Shown: positions 24,724 through 34,982, counted from the first letter of the stretch. The stretch is DNA of 36,101 nucleotides from Candidatus Sulfopaludibacter sp. SbA3 (GCA_945903265.1 CAMDNQ010000029.1:1-36101), one strand, 5' to 3'. Made by a program: numbers and translations. The notes: generated by a model from the sequence alone, not told the origin.

Positions 24724-25401
24724 GTGCCGGCCACGGTCCTCATCACAGCACCAGAGCATCTCGCTGCGCTCAAGGAGCGCGAGGACATGGTCAGCGCCAC
24801 GACATTCTCGGATACCGAAGCGCTGCGTGCGCTCGACGTCATCACCCGCCAGCGGCCCGACGTGGTCGCGCTCGAGCGGCTGTTCGCCGCCACATCGCGC
24901 GGAACCGCGCTCATCAACCGCATCAAGGCCGACCCCTCCCTCACTGCCTGCGAAATCCGCATCGTGGCGCACGACGGCGACTATTCGCGCGTGACGCCGC
25001 GGCGTCCCGGCGACGCGGCCGGCAGCGGCGCGACATCAGCCGCCGCTGTGGCGGAGGCGCCGCGGCCTGCGGCGGCCGCGCCGCTCGATCAGCGCGGCAC
25101 GCGCCGCGCGCCGCGTTTCCGGATGGGCGACGGGGTCGAAGTGCAGATCGACGGCAATCCCGCAGCCCTGGTGGACCTGTCACTCGTCGGCGCGCAGGTC
25201 GTCTCGTCGACGATCCTCAAACCGAATCAGCGAATTCGCGTCACGATTCCAAACGGCGCGCCGGCGGTCCGTGTGACCGCGGCGGTGGCATGGGCGTCGT
25301 TTGAAATTCCCAAGGGGGGCGCGCGCTATCGTGCCGGCGTCGAGTTCGTCGACGCGGATCAGGCCCTGCTGTCCAGATTCATCGAAGCCAATAAGAAATA
25401 G
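24724..25401 (+). CDS. PilZ-domain protein with degenerate receiver
   Basis: 225 residues from a GTG start. The first ~85 residues follow a receiver fold (VLITAPEHLAALKEREDMVS, LINRIKADPSL, EIRIVAHDG), but the phospho-acceptor position reads VVALERLF, so it should not be phosphorylated. After an Ala/Pro linker the PilZ domain (about 120-220) has RRAPRFR, fitting the RxxxR c-di-GMP motif, and VDLSLVGAQV, fitting DxSxxG. It is thus a probable c-di-GMP effector. It is divergent from the ABC-2 operon and stops 3 bp before a palindromic repeat. Confidence 0.85.
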   Translation: MPATVLITAPEHLAALKEREDMVSATTFSDTEALRALDVITRQRPDVVALERLFAATSRGTALINRIKADPSLTACEIRIVAHDGDYSRVTPRRPGDAAGSGATSAAAVAEAPRPAAAAPLDQRGTRRAPRFRMGDGVEVQIDGNPAALVDLSLVGAQVVSSTILKPNQRIRVTIPNGAPAVRVTAAVAWASFEIPKGGARYRAGVEFVDADQALLSRFIEANKK

Positions 25402-25403
25402 CC

Positions 25404-28322
<2,919 letters not shown>

Positions 28323-28692
28323 AAAATATTTCTTGAATTCATTTGACAAGAACGCGCGCGCTTTCTAAGTTCTGATCTTTCTCCAGGTCGATCTTCCACA
28401 CGCCACGCACTCACGATGCCCTTTGGCACGCGCATCATTCCGGCGCTCCGCAGCTCCGCATTTGTGGCGAGTGCAGACGAGGTGCATCGAGCGCGTGCGC
28501 GCGGATCGATGGCACGCGACGTGGAAGCACCAGTGGTAGCGCGCGCGTACGCCGCGCACACGTTTGACATTCCACGCGTCGTGCCGGAATATGTGCGTCC
28601 CCTCTCAGACGACATACGCGTTTTTGAACAGTGCTTTTAGAAAAGTGCGGACGGGCTGCGCATAAGTGGTCCGGAAGGTGGGGTAACAGAGG
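28323..28692 (+). other. 370-bp intergenic region with one weak ORF
   Basis: Between hutH and the ATPase gene lies an AT-rich start, a promoter-like pair, and then CGCGCG-rich sequence. A 74-codon ORF (28416-28640, start MPFGTRIIPAL) has no ribosome site, no recognisable domain and looser third-position GC than neighbouring genes. It is probably not a gene. A long 5' leader or small RNA from the promoter at 28343 is possible but unproven. Nothing else is seen. Confidence 0.4.
28343..28371 (+). promoter_or_regulatory. Promoter-like TTGACA-N17-TAAGTT
   Basis: A perfect -35 (28343-28348) is followed after 17 bp by TAAGTT (28366-28371), a moderate -10. A transcript would start near 28378, some 315 bp before the ATPase ATG at 28693, giving a long leader. 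Confidence 0.45.
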
Positions 28693-29847
28693 ATGACGGG
28701 TCCGCATACGGGCTTCGATCGACGGGTACTGAGCGCCGTGGAGGCGTCTCCATCACGGATTCCGGTCATTCCGGGAGGGTGCGGCTCAGGCCGCACTGCG
28801 CTGCTCCAGCGGCTTCGCGACAAGCTTGGCCGCGGTGCTGCCCAGTACATCGACGTCGAACGCTGTGCGACCACCCCCGAGCGCTTCCTTCAGTCGGTCA
28901 CCTCCTCGTCCCCGTTCGCCTGGCAGGGCGCCGATCGCGCGCCCGCCACCGCCCGCGACGCCTTCGATCAGCTCGTGCGCTTCCTCGACGCGGCGCGCGC
29001 CCCCGGCGGCGCCCCCTGCACCTTCCTTCTGGACGAAGTGCTGGAACTCCGCACGTTTGAAAGCTTTCCGGGACTGCGCCACGTGCTCCGCGACATGCTG
29101 GAAGCGCTGTCGGCGAGCCCCAACCGCTTCGTGCTCACCACGCGGTACACGGCTCGGGCGCATCGCCTGCTGCGCGACGCGACCTCCCGCTTCGAAGTCA
29201 TGCACGTGCCGCCGCTGGCGGCGACCGAGATCATGGACGTGCTCGCGCCCGCCTTCAACGGCTACGAGCAGACGCCGACCGACGATCGGGACTATCTGAT
29301 GCGCCTCGTGCTCGCGCTGACCGACGGCCGTCCGGCCTACGTCCGCGCGATCGGCGACATGATGGGCCAGATGGGGCGCGGGGCCGAGCCGATCAGCGCG
29401 CTCACGGCGCTCCTCACGCCCGGCGGCGTCCTCGAGCGCTGGTGCCGCTTCTGCTACGAGCTGCGGCTGCACCGCGCACGCGGGTACGGCGCCCTCAAGG
29501 CGATCCTCGACATCCTGGCCGACGACGAACCGCTCACGCTGACCGAGATCTCGCTCCGACTCCATCGGACGCCAGGCTCGACCAAGGACTACCTGTCGTG
29601 GCTCGAGGATGTGGATCTGGTGACGGCGCGGCAGAAACGTTATAGCTTCACCGACCCGATGCTGCGGCTCTGGGTGCGCCTGCATTGCCGGCCGACCCAC
29701 CCGACGGAAGAGGATGTCGCCCGCGAGGTGCAGCGGTACGCGCTCGCCCGTGCGCCGCAGCTGGAGCCGGCGCCGGCACTTGCCTACGCGGGCATCGAAG
29801 CGACGCCCGAAGAGCGGAAAAGCTGGGGGATTATCGAGATCGACTAG
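28693..29847 (+). CDS. AAA+ ATPase with winged-helix C-terminus, altered Walker A
   Basis: 384 residues; GAGG lies close before the ATG. The N-terminal ATPase has a P-loop GGCGSGRTALL in which the invariant Lys is Arg (Arg34), a Walker B TFLLDEV (Asp114) and a sensor-like RFVLTTRYTARAH. A lid region is followed by a winged helix (LTLTEISLRLHRTPGSTKDY, LEDVDLVTARQKRYSFTDPM), ending with LRLWVRLH. The overall plan resembles archaeal-type/DUF234-like ATPases and STAND regulators. The K-to-R change usually weakens or abolishes hydrolysis. It has no operon partner and converges on the RNase III gene. Its function is unknown. Confidence 0.75.
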   Translation: MTGPHTGFDRRVLSAVEASPSRIPVIPGGCGSGRTALLQRLRDKLGRGAAQYIDVERCATTPERFLQSVTSSSPFAWQGADRAPATARDAFDQLVRFLDAARAPGGAPCTFLLDEVLELRTFESFPGLRHVLRDMLEALSASPNRFVLTTRYTARAHRLLRDATSRFEVMHVPPLAATEIMDVLAPAFNGYEQTPTDDRDYLMRLVLALTDGRPAYVRAIGDMMGQMGRGAEPISALTALLTPGGVLERWCRFCYELRLHRARGYGALKAILDILADDEPLTLTEISLRLHRTPGSTKDYLSWLEDVDLVTARQKRYSFTDPMLRLWVRLHCRPTHPTEEDVAREVQRYALARAPQLEPAPALAYAGIEATPEERKSWGIIEID

Positions 29848-29878
29848 TTGGGGGTTGGCGTGTTGGGCGTTGGGAGTT
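29847..29878. repeat. Short GTTGGG-type imperfect repeats
   Basis: Four GTTGG(G) cores at roughly 7-bp phase (GTTGGGG, GTTGGCGT, GTTGGGC, GTTGGGA) fill the gap between the convergent ATPase and RNase III genes and reach into both stops. It looks like a remnant of a dispersed heptamer repeat. Confidence 0.45.
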
Positions 29879-30806
29879 ATCCGAGGCGCGCCAGCGCCTG
29901 CTTCGCCGCCTCCTGCTCCGCTTCTTTCTTCGTCTTGCCGACCGCGCTGCCGAGCACTTCTCCGCCCACCACCACCTCGATCGTGAACGCCTTGCGGTGA
30001 TCCGGCCCGCTTTCTGACGCCACGCGGTAGTCCGGAAGCGGTTTCCCGAGCCCCTGCAACCGCTCCTGCAGCGCCGATTTGTAGTCCAGCCCGACGACTT
30101 CCTGCGTGGATCCGGTATCGATCGCGTCGCTCAGCTCGCGGTCGAGAAACTCCGCGGCCGCCGGCAGGCCCCCGTCCATATAGATGGCCGCAATCAGCGC
30201 TTCGTAGGCGTCGGCCAGGAGCGCCTGCTTGAAGCGCCCGCCGGTCTTCTCCTCGCCGCGGCCCAGCAGCAGGTGCTCGCCAAGGCGGATCTGCTCGGCG
30301 TGCCGCGCCAGCGACTGCGTGGAGACGACAGACGCCTTGATCTTCGACTTCTGCCCTTCGGAATAATCGGGATAGCGCCGGAACAGCGCGTCGGCGACTA
30401 CGAGGCCGAGGACCGCGTCGCCGAGGAATTCGAGCGACTCGTTGTCGAGGACGCCTCCCGAGATGTCCTCCGCCGCGCGCGACCTGTGCGTGAGCGCGTG
30501 CTCGAGCAGCCCGCGATCGGTGAAGCGATAGCCGATGCGCTGTTCGAGGTCGTCGAACTCGTCGCGCAGGCGCACGACCCTGGTCCCGACATCCTCCCGA
30601 TGGCTCTCGATAATCGTTCGCGCCGCCTCGGCCAGCTCCGCCGGTGCCGCGATGCGGATCTCGCCGAGCGGGTTGACCGCCATCGGCCAGATGGCCTGCG
30701 GATTTCCGGAGATGCGGAAGCTCGCGATACCGTGGCTGTCGAGGAGCGCCATGACGACGCGCGCCTCGATGTCGGAGTTCGTCGTGAAGACGACTACGGG
30801 TTCCAT
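29877..30806 (-). CDS. rnc: Ribonuclease III with an N-terminal DUF2007-like domain
   Basis: 309 residues, about 80 more than typical bacterial RNase III. Residues 1-70 (VVVFTTNSDIEARVVMALLD, EIRIAAPAELAEAARTIIES) resemble DUF2007, a small putative signal-transducing domain. The RNase III domain follows with its signature NESLEFLGD (122-130) and later Asp/Glu metal ligands (LLADAYEALIAAIY). A dsRNA-binding domain occupies about 238-309 (DYKSALQERLQGLG, KTKKEAEQEAAKQAL). It processes rRNA and other double-stranded RNA. The fused start is supported because ATG 30806 is the first codon of the DUF2007-like part and the frame is continuous. Confidence 0.9.
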   Translation of the reverse strand: MEPVVVFTTNSDIEARVVMALLDSHGIASFRISGNPQAIWPMAVNPLGEIRIAAPAELAEAARTIIESHREDVGTRVVRLRDEFDDLEQRIGYRFTDRGLLEHALTHRSRAAEDISGGVLDNESLEFLGDAVLGLVVADALFRRYPDYSEGQKSKIKASVVSTQSLARHAEQIRLGEHLLLGRGEEKTGGRFKQALLADAYEALIAAIYMDGGLPAAAEFLDRELSDAIDTGSTQEVVGLDYKSALQERLQGLGKPLPDYRVASESGPDHRKAFTIEVVVGGEVLGSAVGKTKKEAEQEAAKQALARLG

Positions 30807-30815
30807 CTCACTGAT

Positions 30816-31988
30816 ATGCTTTGTGGCATCGTGAAGCTATCCGACCACGCGCGCTTCAATACGGTCTGCATCCATGCGGGCCAGACGCCGGATCCCGCGA
30901 CCGGCGCGATCATCACGCCAATCTATCAGACCTCGACCTACGTGCAGGAGGCGCTCGGCGTCCACAAGGGCTACGAGTATGCGCGAACGCAGAATCCGAC
31001 GCGATCCGCGCTCGAGGCAAATCTGGCGGCCATCGAAAACGGCAAGGCGGGATTCTGTTTCGCCTCAGGCATGGCGGCGACCGGCGCCGTGATGACGCTC
31101 CTCTCGTCAGGCGACCACATCGTCGTGACGGACAACACCTACGGCGGCACCTACCGGCTCTTCGAGCGCGTGCTGCGCAAGTATCAGCTCGATTTCACGT
31201 ACGTCGACACCTCAAGCCTGGGCGAGCTCGAGCGGGCCATCCGGCCCAACACGAAACTGGTGTTTCTCGAGACCCCGACCAACCCGGTCCTCGGCGTCAC
31301 CGACCTCGAGGGCGCGTGCACGATCGCGCACGGCCACGCGATTCCTGTGGTGGTGGATAACACCTTCGCCAGTCCGTACGTCCAGCGGCCGATCGACTTC
31401 GGGGCCGACATGGTCATTCACAGCACGACGAAGTTTCTGAACGGCCATTCCGACAGTGTGGGCGGCGCGGTGATTGCGACGCGTGACGACCACATCGAGT
31501 GGCTGCGGTTCGTGCAGAACGCGGAAGGCGCCATCCTCGGCCCGATGGATGCGTGGCTCGTGCTTCGGGGGACCAAGACGCTGCCGATTCGAATGGAGCG
31601 TCACAACGCGAACGCGATGGTCCTGGCCGAATACCTGGAGTCGCATCCGAAAGTTACGGCGGTGCACTACCCCGGCCTCCCCTCGCACCCGCAGCACCGG
31701 CTCGCCGCGCGGCAGATGCGCGGATTTGGCGGACTGATCGCGTTCAAGGCCGGGTCGTTCGAACGGGCGCGCACGGTGCTCAACAGCGTCAGGCTGATGG
31801 CCCTCGCGGAGAGTCTCGGCGGCGTGGAAACGCTCATCAGCCACCCTGCGACGATGACGCACGCGTCGGTGCCGGCGGAGCGGCGGCAGCAGCTCGGCAT
31901 CACTGACGACCTGGTGCGCATCTCGGTCGGCATCGAGGACGTCGAGGACCTGAAGGAAGACCTCGCCCAGGCGCTGGACCGCGCGTGA
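30816..31988 (+). CDS. Cystathionine gamma-synthase/lyase family PLP enzyme
   Basis: 390 residues from the ATG at 30816; a GTG at 30831 (VKLSDHARFNT) is an equally good start. It belongs to the Cys/Met metabolism PLP family. The PLP Lys is in HSTTKFLNGHSD; substrate and cofactor residues appear in YEYARTQNPTRSALE, CFASGMAATGAV, VVDNTFASPYVQRP and ETLISHPATMTHASVP. The sequence alone does not separate gamma-synthase (MetB) from gamma-lyase (MccB/MetC type). It is divergent from rnc with 9 bp between start codons and overlaps dedA by GTGA. Confidence 0.92.
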   Translation: MLCGIVKLSDHARFNTVCIHAGQTPDPATGAIITPIYQTSTYVQEALGVHKGYEYARTQNPTRSALEANLAAIENGKAGFCFASGMAATGAVMTLLSSGDHIVVTDNTYGGTYRLFERVLRKYQLDFTYVDTSSLGELERAIRPNTKLVFLETPTNPVLGVTDLEGACTIAHGHAIPVVVDNTFASPYVQRPIDFGADMVIHSTTKFLNGHSDSVGGAVIATRDDHIEWLRFVQNAEGAILGPMDAWLVLRGTKTLPIRMERHNANAMVLAEYLESHPKVTAVHYPGLPSHPQHRLAARQMRGFGGLIAFKAGSFERARTVLNSVRLMALAESLGGVETLISHPATMTHASVPAERRQQLGITDDLVRISVGIEDVEDLKEDLAQALDRA

Positions 31989-32710
31989 GCGAATTCGCGG
32001 AGCTGCTCCGCTTCGTCGTCGAGTGGATCGCGTACCTCTTCGATCTCGCGCTGCACGTCGATCGGTACCTGCTGGAGCTGGTCGCCGCGTACGGCGCCTG
32101 GATTTACGGCATCCTCTTCCTCATCGTCTTCGCCGAAACCGGCCTGGTCGTGACGCCGTTCCTGCCGGGCGACTCGCTGCTGTTTGCGGCGGGGGCGATC
32201 GCGGCCACGGGCGCCATGGACGTGCGCCTGCTCGCGGTCCTGCTGATTGGCGCGGCCATCGCCGGCGATGCCGTCAATTATTCAATCGGACGCGCCGCGG
32301 GGGTGCGGATCATTGCGCGGGCACGCACCGATCCGGCGTGGGGCCGGTGGCTTAACCCGGTCTACGTCGACCGCGCGCACGAGTTCTTCGAGCGCCACGG
32401 CGCCAAGGCGATCGTCCTCGGGCGTTTCGCCCCGATCATCCGGACGTTCGTGCCATTTGTCGCGGGCGTGGCTGAAATGTCGTACCGCACCTTCGTGGTC
32501 TACAACGTGGTGGGCGCGCTGGCGTGGGTCGGAATCTGCCTGGGGGCGGGTTACGTGTTCGGGAACGTCCCGATCGTCAAAGAGAACTTCTCACTCGTCG
32601 CGCTCGGGATTGTGTTCGTGTCGCTCCTGCCGATGGTCATCGAGTATCTGCGCTACAGGAGAGACGCAGCCAGGCTGCGTACTCCTCGCTCGCCGTCGCA
32701 GTCAGAATAA
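31985..32710 (+). CDS. DedA-family membrane protein
   Basis: 241 residues starting at a GTG that overlaps the preceding TGA. The family signature is clear: ETGLVVTPFLPGDSLLFAAG (conserved acidic and Pro-Gly-Asp residues) and GRFAPIIRTFVPFVAGVAEM, with several membrane helices. DedA/SNARE-associated proteins act as lipid (for example undecaprenyl-phosphate) flippases or transporters linked to membrane potential homeostasis. The 3' end overlaps the convergent cutA gene by 74 bp, so the last ~24 codons are read on both strands. Confidence 0.9.
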   Translation: MSEFAELLRFVVEWIAYLFDLALHVDRYLLELVAAYGAWIYGILFLIVFAETGLVVTPFLPGDSLLFAAGAIAATGAMDVRLLAVLLIGAAIAGDAVNYSIGRAAGVRIIARARTDPAWGRWLNPVYVDRAHEFFERHGAKAIVLGRFAPIIRTFVPFVAGVAEMSYRTFVVYNVVGALAWVGICLGAGYVFGNVPIVKENFSLVALGIVFVSLLPMVIEYLRYRRDAARLRTPRSPSQSE

Positions 32711-32978
32711 GAAATTCGGGCAGCTCGTAGGGGTGCAGCGCCTTGAGCCGCGCCTGCAGCGCCGGCACCCGATCCAGCCGCGTTTTCATCACCAGCTGCT
32801 GCTCGCGTTCCACTTCCACCTGCCCTTTCCACCGGTAGGTCGAGCTCATCGGCGGCAGCACGTTGACGCAGGCGGCCAGCCGCTCCTCAACGAGCGTCCG
32901 GGCCAGCGCCGCCGCATCGGCATCCGCGCCCAGCGTCGTCAGGACGATTGCGACCTCCGATTCGGGGCTGGGGGGCAA
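32637..32978 (-). CDS. cutA: CutA1 divalent-cation tolerance protein
   Basis: 113 residues. The start is a TTG at 32978 supported by AGAGG 5-6 nt upstream. The ferredoxin-like CutA fold is marked by LARTLVEERLAACVNVLPPM, STYRWKGQVEVEREQQLVMK and ALHPYELPEFLIL, the standard family blocks. CutA forms very stable trimers; its exact role in metal tolerance is unsettled. Its last ~74 bp lie within the 3' end of dedA on the other strand. It is divergent from the ftsB-like gene, and the first TTGTAC repeat begins just upstream of its ribosome site. Confidence 0.92.
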   Translation of the reverse strand: MPPSPESEVAIVLTTLGADADAAALARTLVEERLAACVNVLPPMSSTYRWKGQVEVEREQQLVMKTRLDRVPALQARLKALHPYELPEFLILTATASEEYAAWLRLSCSADTR

Positions 32979-32986
32979 TTTTCCTC

Positions 32987-33102
32987 TTGTACTTTTTTCC
33001 GCGGTCCGGTACTTTCTCTCGCGGTGGGCTATTTGGGACTTGTACTCGATCCGAAACTGCGGTACAACGCCTCTTGTACTCGCAGATGAAACGCGCTATT
33101 GT
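32987..33102 (+). promoter_or_regulatory. Three tandem TTGTAC-N17-(-10) promoter-like units
   Basis: Unit 1: TTGTAC 32987-32992, TACTTT 33010-33015. Unit 2: 33040-33045, TACAAC 33063-33068. Unit 3: 33074-33079, TATTGT 33097-33102. All three spacers are exactly 17 bp, and each TTGTAC lies within CTTGTACT. Unit 3 would start transcription close to the in-frame GTG at 33110. The repeats may also be regulator sites. Confidence 0.55.
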
Positions 33103-33457
33103 GGCACAGGTGAATACGCGCTCCCGCCGTGATGCGAAGACCTCGCAGACGCCGCCTCCGCGGCGCCGACGGACGCTGGAGTATGTCGGCCTCGCGATCG
33201 CGTGCGTGCTGATGATTGACGCGCTCGTCGGCGACAAGGGCGTGCTGGCGATGATGCAGGCGCGCGAGCAGTACCGCGAGCTCGAAGTCTCCCTCTCCAG
33301 CGCCCGCAGCGAAAATGTCCGGCTCCGCGAAGAGGCCCGCCGCCTTCGCGAAGACCCGACCGCTGTCGAGGAAATCGCCCGCCGTGAACTTGGCCTCATC
33401 AAGCCCGGCGAACGCCTCTTCATCGTCAAGGATCTCGCCTCCCCGCCGCGCCGCTAG
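33086..33457 (+). CDS. ftsB: FtsB/DivIC-type septum formation protein
   Basis: 123 residues from the ATG at 33086; a GTG at 33110 is the alternative and would fit a leaderless transcript. A basic cytoplasmic tail precedes one membrane helix (LEYVGLAIACVLMIDALVG), then a coiled coil (REQYRELEVSLSSARSENVR, LREEARRLRED) and the family C-terminus EIARRELGLIKPGERLFIV. FtsB/DivIC forms the divisome complex with FtsL and FtsQ/DivIB. The weak conservation of the group makes FtsB versus DivIC a matter of naming. It stands alone between cutA and tRNA-fMet, with the TTGTAC repeats upstream. Confidence 0.85.
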   Translation: MKRAIVAQVNTRSRRDAKTSQTPPPRRRRTLEYVGLAIACVLMIDALVGDKGVLAMMQAREQYRELEVSLSSARSENVRLREEARRLREDPTAVEEIARRELGLIKPGERLFIVKDLASPPRR

Positions 33458-33470
33458 CCTTTCGCGGCCA

Positions 33471-33499
33471 TTACGCCCCCAGTCCGCGTGTGCTACAGT
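33471..33499 (+). promoter_or_regulatory. Probable promoter of tRNA-fMet
   Basis: TTACGC (33471-33476), 17 bp, then TACAGT (33494-33499) preceded by TGC, an extended -10. Transcription would start near 33506, so the inverted repeat at 33507-33578 lies inside the tRNA precursor leader. Confidence 0.5.
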
Positions 33500-33506
33500 G
33501 ATGGAC

Positions 33507-33578
33507 TGGTTGGTGGATGGTGGTTCGTGGTGTGGTTGCACCATGAACTCGTGACCACCAACTACCATCTACCAACCA
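33507..33578. repeat. 25-bp imperfect inverted repeat upstream of tRNA-fMet
   Basis: The left arm 33507-33531 (TGGTTGGTGGATGG...) and right arm 33554-33578 (...CCATCTACCAACCA) match at 22 of 25 positions when one is inverted. The sequence is strongly strand-biased (GGT-rich left, ACC-rich right) and unlike the surrounding DNA. It looks like a small dispersed element or MITE remnant inserted between the promoter and the tRNA. Confidence 0.7.
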
Positions 33579-33583
33579 AATGT

Positions 33584-33660
<77 letters not shown>

Positions 33661-33673
33661 AAAACATTAAAGA

Positions 33674-33701
33674 AAAGGCCAGCCCTCGCGAGCTGGCCTT
33701 T
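33674..33701 (+). terminator. Stem-loop terminator after tRNA-fMet
   Basis: AAAGGCCAGC and GCTGGCCTTT form a 10-bp stem with an 8-nt loop, beginning 13 bp after the tRNA CCA. The TTT at the end of the stem and the following TCGTATTTC give a modest T-rich tail. It could also stop the integrase transcript coming from the other side. Confidence 0.7.
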
Positions 33702-33738
33702 CGTATTTCACGGCGATTGTCCGCGTTCTGTCCGCTTT

Positions 33739-34830
33739 CTAGCCCGTAGCCCGCTCGGCCTCCATGCGAATCACCTTGTTTGCGCTGCGCGGCGCGGACG
33801 CCACGTGTGCGGCTGTCCGCCTCAGCGCCTCGCGACGGTCGTCGTGGCTGGTGATGTTGTAGCGGTTGAACATGCTGACGGTCTTGTGCCCCGTGATGCT
33901 CATCGCCACCGTTTGAGGGACGCCTGCTCGAACCATGTTCCTCGCCGCCGTGCGACGGAAATCGTGGAAGTGCTTGTTGCCGACGCCTGCGGCGCGACAT
34001 GCGCTCGCCCAGGTTTTGCGGAACTCGCGCAGAGGCACTCCGTCGCGGTGGAACACGAACTCGCTCAGACCTACTGCCCCATCGACGCGACGGAACTCGC
34101 GTGCTGCCCAACGTCCTTCGACCAGCGCAATGAGGTCAGGATGGCTGTCGAGAGGAAGCGACCGGCCTTCGCCATTCTTCGAGGTCCTCAACTGGACTTC
34201 CATACCTGTACGGTCCACGTCCTGCCACCGAAGACCCGCGATTTCGCCCTTTCGCCAGCCGGTGATGTAGCCGAACCGCGCGAAGTCCGCCAGCCACTCA
34301 GGGAGGCTCGCGACAAGCCGGTCGAACTCATCGGCCTCGAAGAAGCCCTGACGCGCGTTGTCCTCACGGAGCATCGGGAAGTATGGAACCGTCAGCAAAC
34401 GGCCCTGCTTTCGCGCAAGGTGAAGCGCCTGCCTCAGTGCGCCCACTTCCCTGTTGACCGTCGCGGCAGCCTTGCCAGCCGCCAGCCTTTCCGCCTGGAA
34501 CCGCTCGACCCGGACGCTGGTGAGGTCCATCGCCTTCGTCACACTCCACCATTCGCGGACAGGAACGAGATGCGAGCGCAGTGACACCAAGGACTTCGCG
34601 CCCTTGATTTCGAGATGTGCCACGAGCGCCTCGAGCAGCTCTCCAACCGTAACGCGCTCCCGTTCCGGCCCGACGAACTGGCCCCCTTCGATTTCTGCTC
34701 GCCGCTGGTTCAGTTTTTTCTTGGCCGCGCTCTTCGTCGCGCCGCCGCGCTCGCGGAACTCTTCCCCGTTCCGGTAATACGCGATCCACCAGACCGGACC
34801 GCGCTGAAAGACCCGACCGTCGCCTCTCAT
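33739..34830 (-). CDS. int: Tyrosine recombinase/integrase
   Basis: 363 residues. An N-terminal arm-binding region (about 1-55) and core-binding domain (about 58-150) precede the catalytic domain. The catalytic residues are visible: Arg193 (TGWRKGE), Lys218 (RTSKNGEGR), His289 and Arg292 (FHDFRRTAAR), His315 (SITGHKT) and nucleophile Tyr324 (MFNRYNI). All are present, so it should be active. Its 3' end faces the tRNA-fMet gene 78 bp away, where it would integrate the element. The start ATG overlaps the stop of the 51-aa RHH gene (ATGA), implying coupled expression. Confidence 0.95.
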   Translation of the reverse strand: MRGDGRVFQRGPVWWIAYYRNGEEFRERGGATKSAAKKKLNQRRAEIEGGQFVGPERERVTVGELLEALVAHLEIKGAKSLVSLRSHLVPVREWWSVTKAMDLTSVRVERFQAERLAAGKAAATVNREVGALRQALHLARKQGRLLTVPYFPMLREDNARQGFFEADEFDRLVASLPEWLADFARFGYITGWRKGEIAGLRWQDVDRTGMEVQLRTSKNGEGRSLPLDSHPDLIALVEGRWAAREFRRVDGAVGLSEFVFHRDGVPLREFRKTWASACRAAGVGNKHFHDFRRTAARNMVRAGVPQTVAMSITGHKTVSMFNRYNITSHDDRREALRRTAAHVASAPRSANKVIRMEAERATG

Positions 34831-34982
34831 GCCTTGCCCTTTCTTGGCAGCCCCAGGTGCTTCTCCAGCGCCTCGACAATGACCGATCGCAGGTCGGTCC
34901 TGTCATCAACCGCCCGCATCTTTGCGGCACGCCAGAGCGCCTCTGGCAGTTCCACCGAAGTCTTTACGTTTCCCTCAGCCAT
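34827..34982 (-). CDS. 51-residue ribbon-helix-helix protein coupled to the integrase
   Basis: From the ATG at 34982 the minus strand reads MAEGNVKTSVELPEALWRAA, then KMRAVDDRTDLRSVIVEALE and a basic end. This is a CopG/Arc-type RHH: a beta strand (VKTSVELP) followed by two helices with the RSVIVEALEKHL dimer helix. Such proteins serve as small repressors, antitoxins or excision/integration accessory factors. The stop overlaps the int ATG as ATGA, which favours a regulatory or recombination-accessory role. About 50 bp upstream, AT-rich sequence (34999-35035) may hold the promoter, but no convincing hexamer pair is seen. Confidence 0.8.
   Translation of the reverse strand: MAEGNVKTSVELPEALWRAAKMRAVDDRTDLRSVIVEALEKHLGLPRKGKA

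Noticed and set aside
28416-28640. 74-codon plus-strand ORF between hutH and the ATPase
   Set aside because: No ribosome site, no domain and weak third-position GC; left as part of the intergenic region.
30273-30815. 181-codon N-terminal extension of the cystathionine enzyme frame
   Set aside because: It is antisense to the RNase III gene; the PLP fold begins after 30816.
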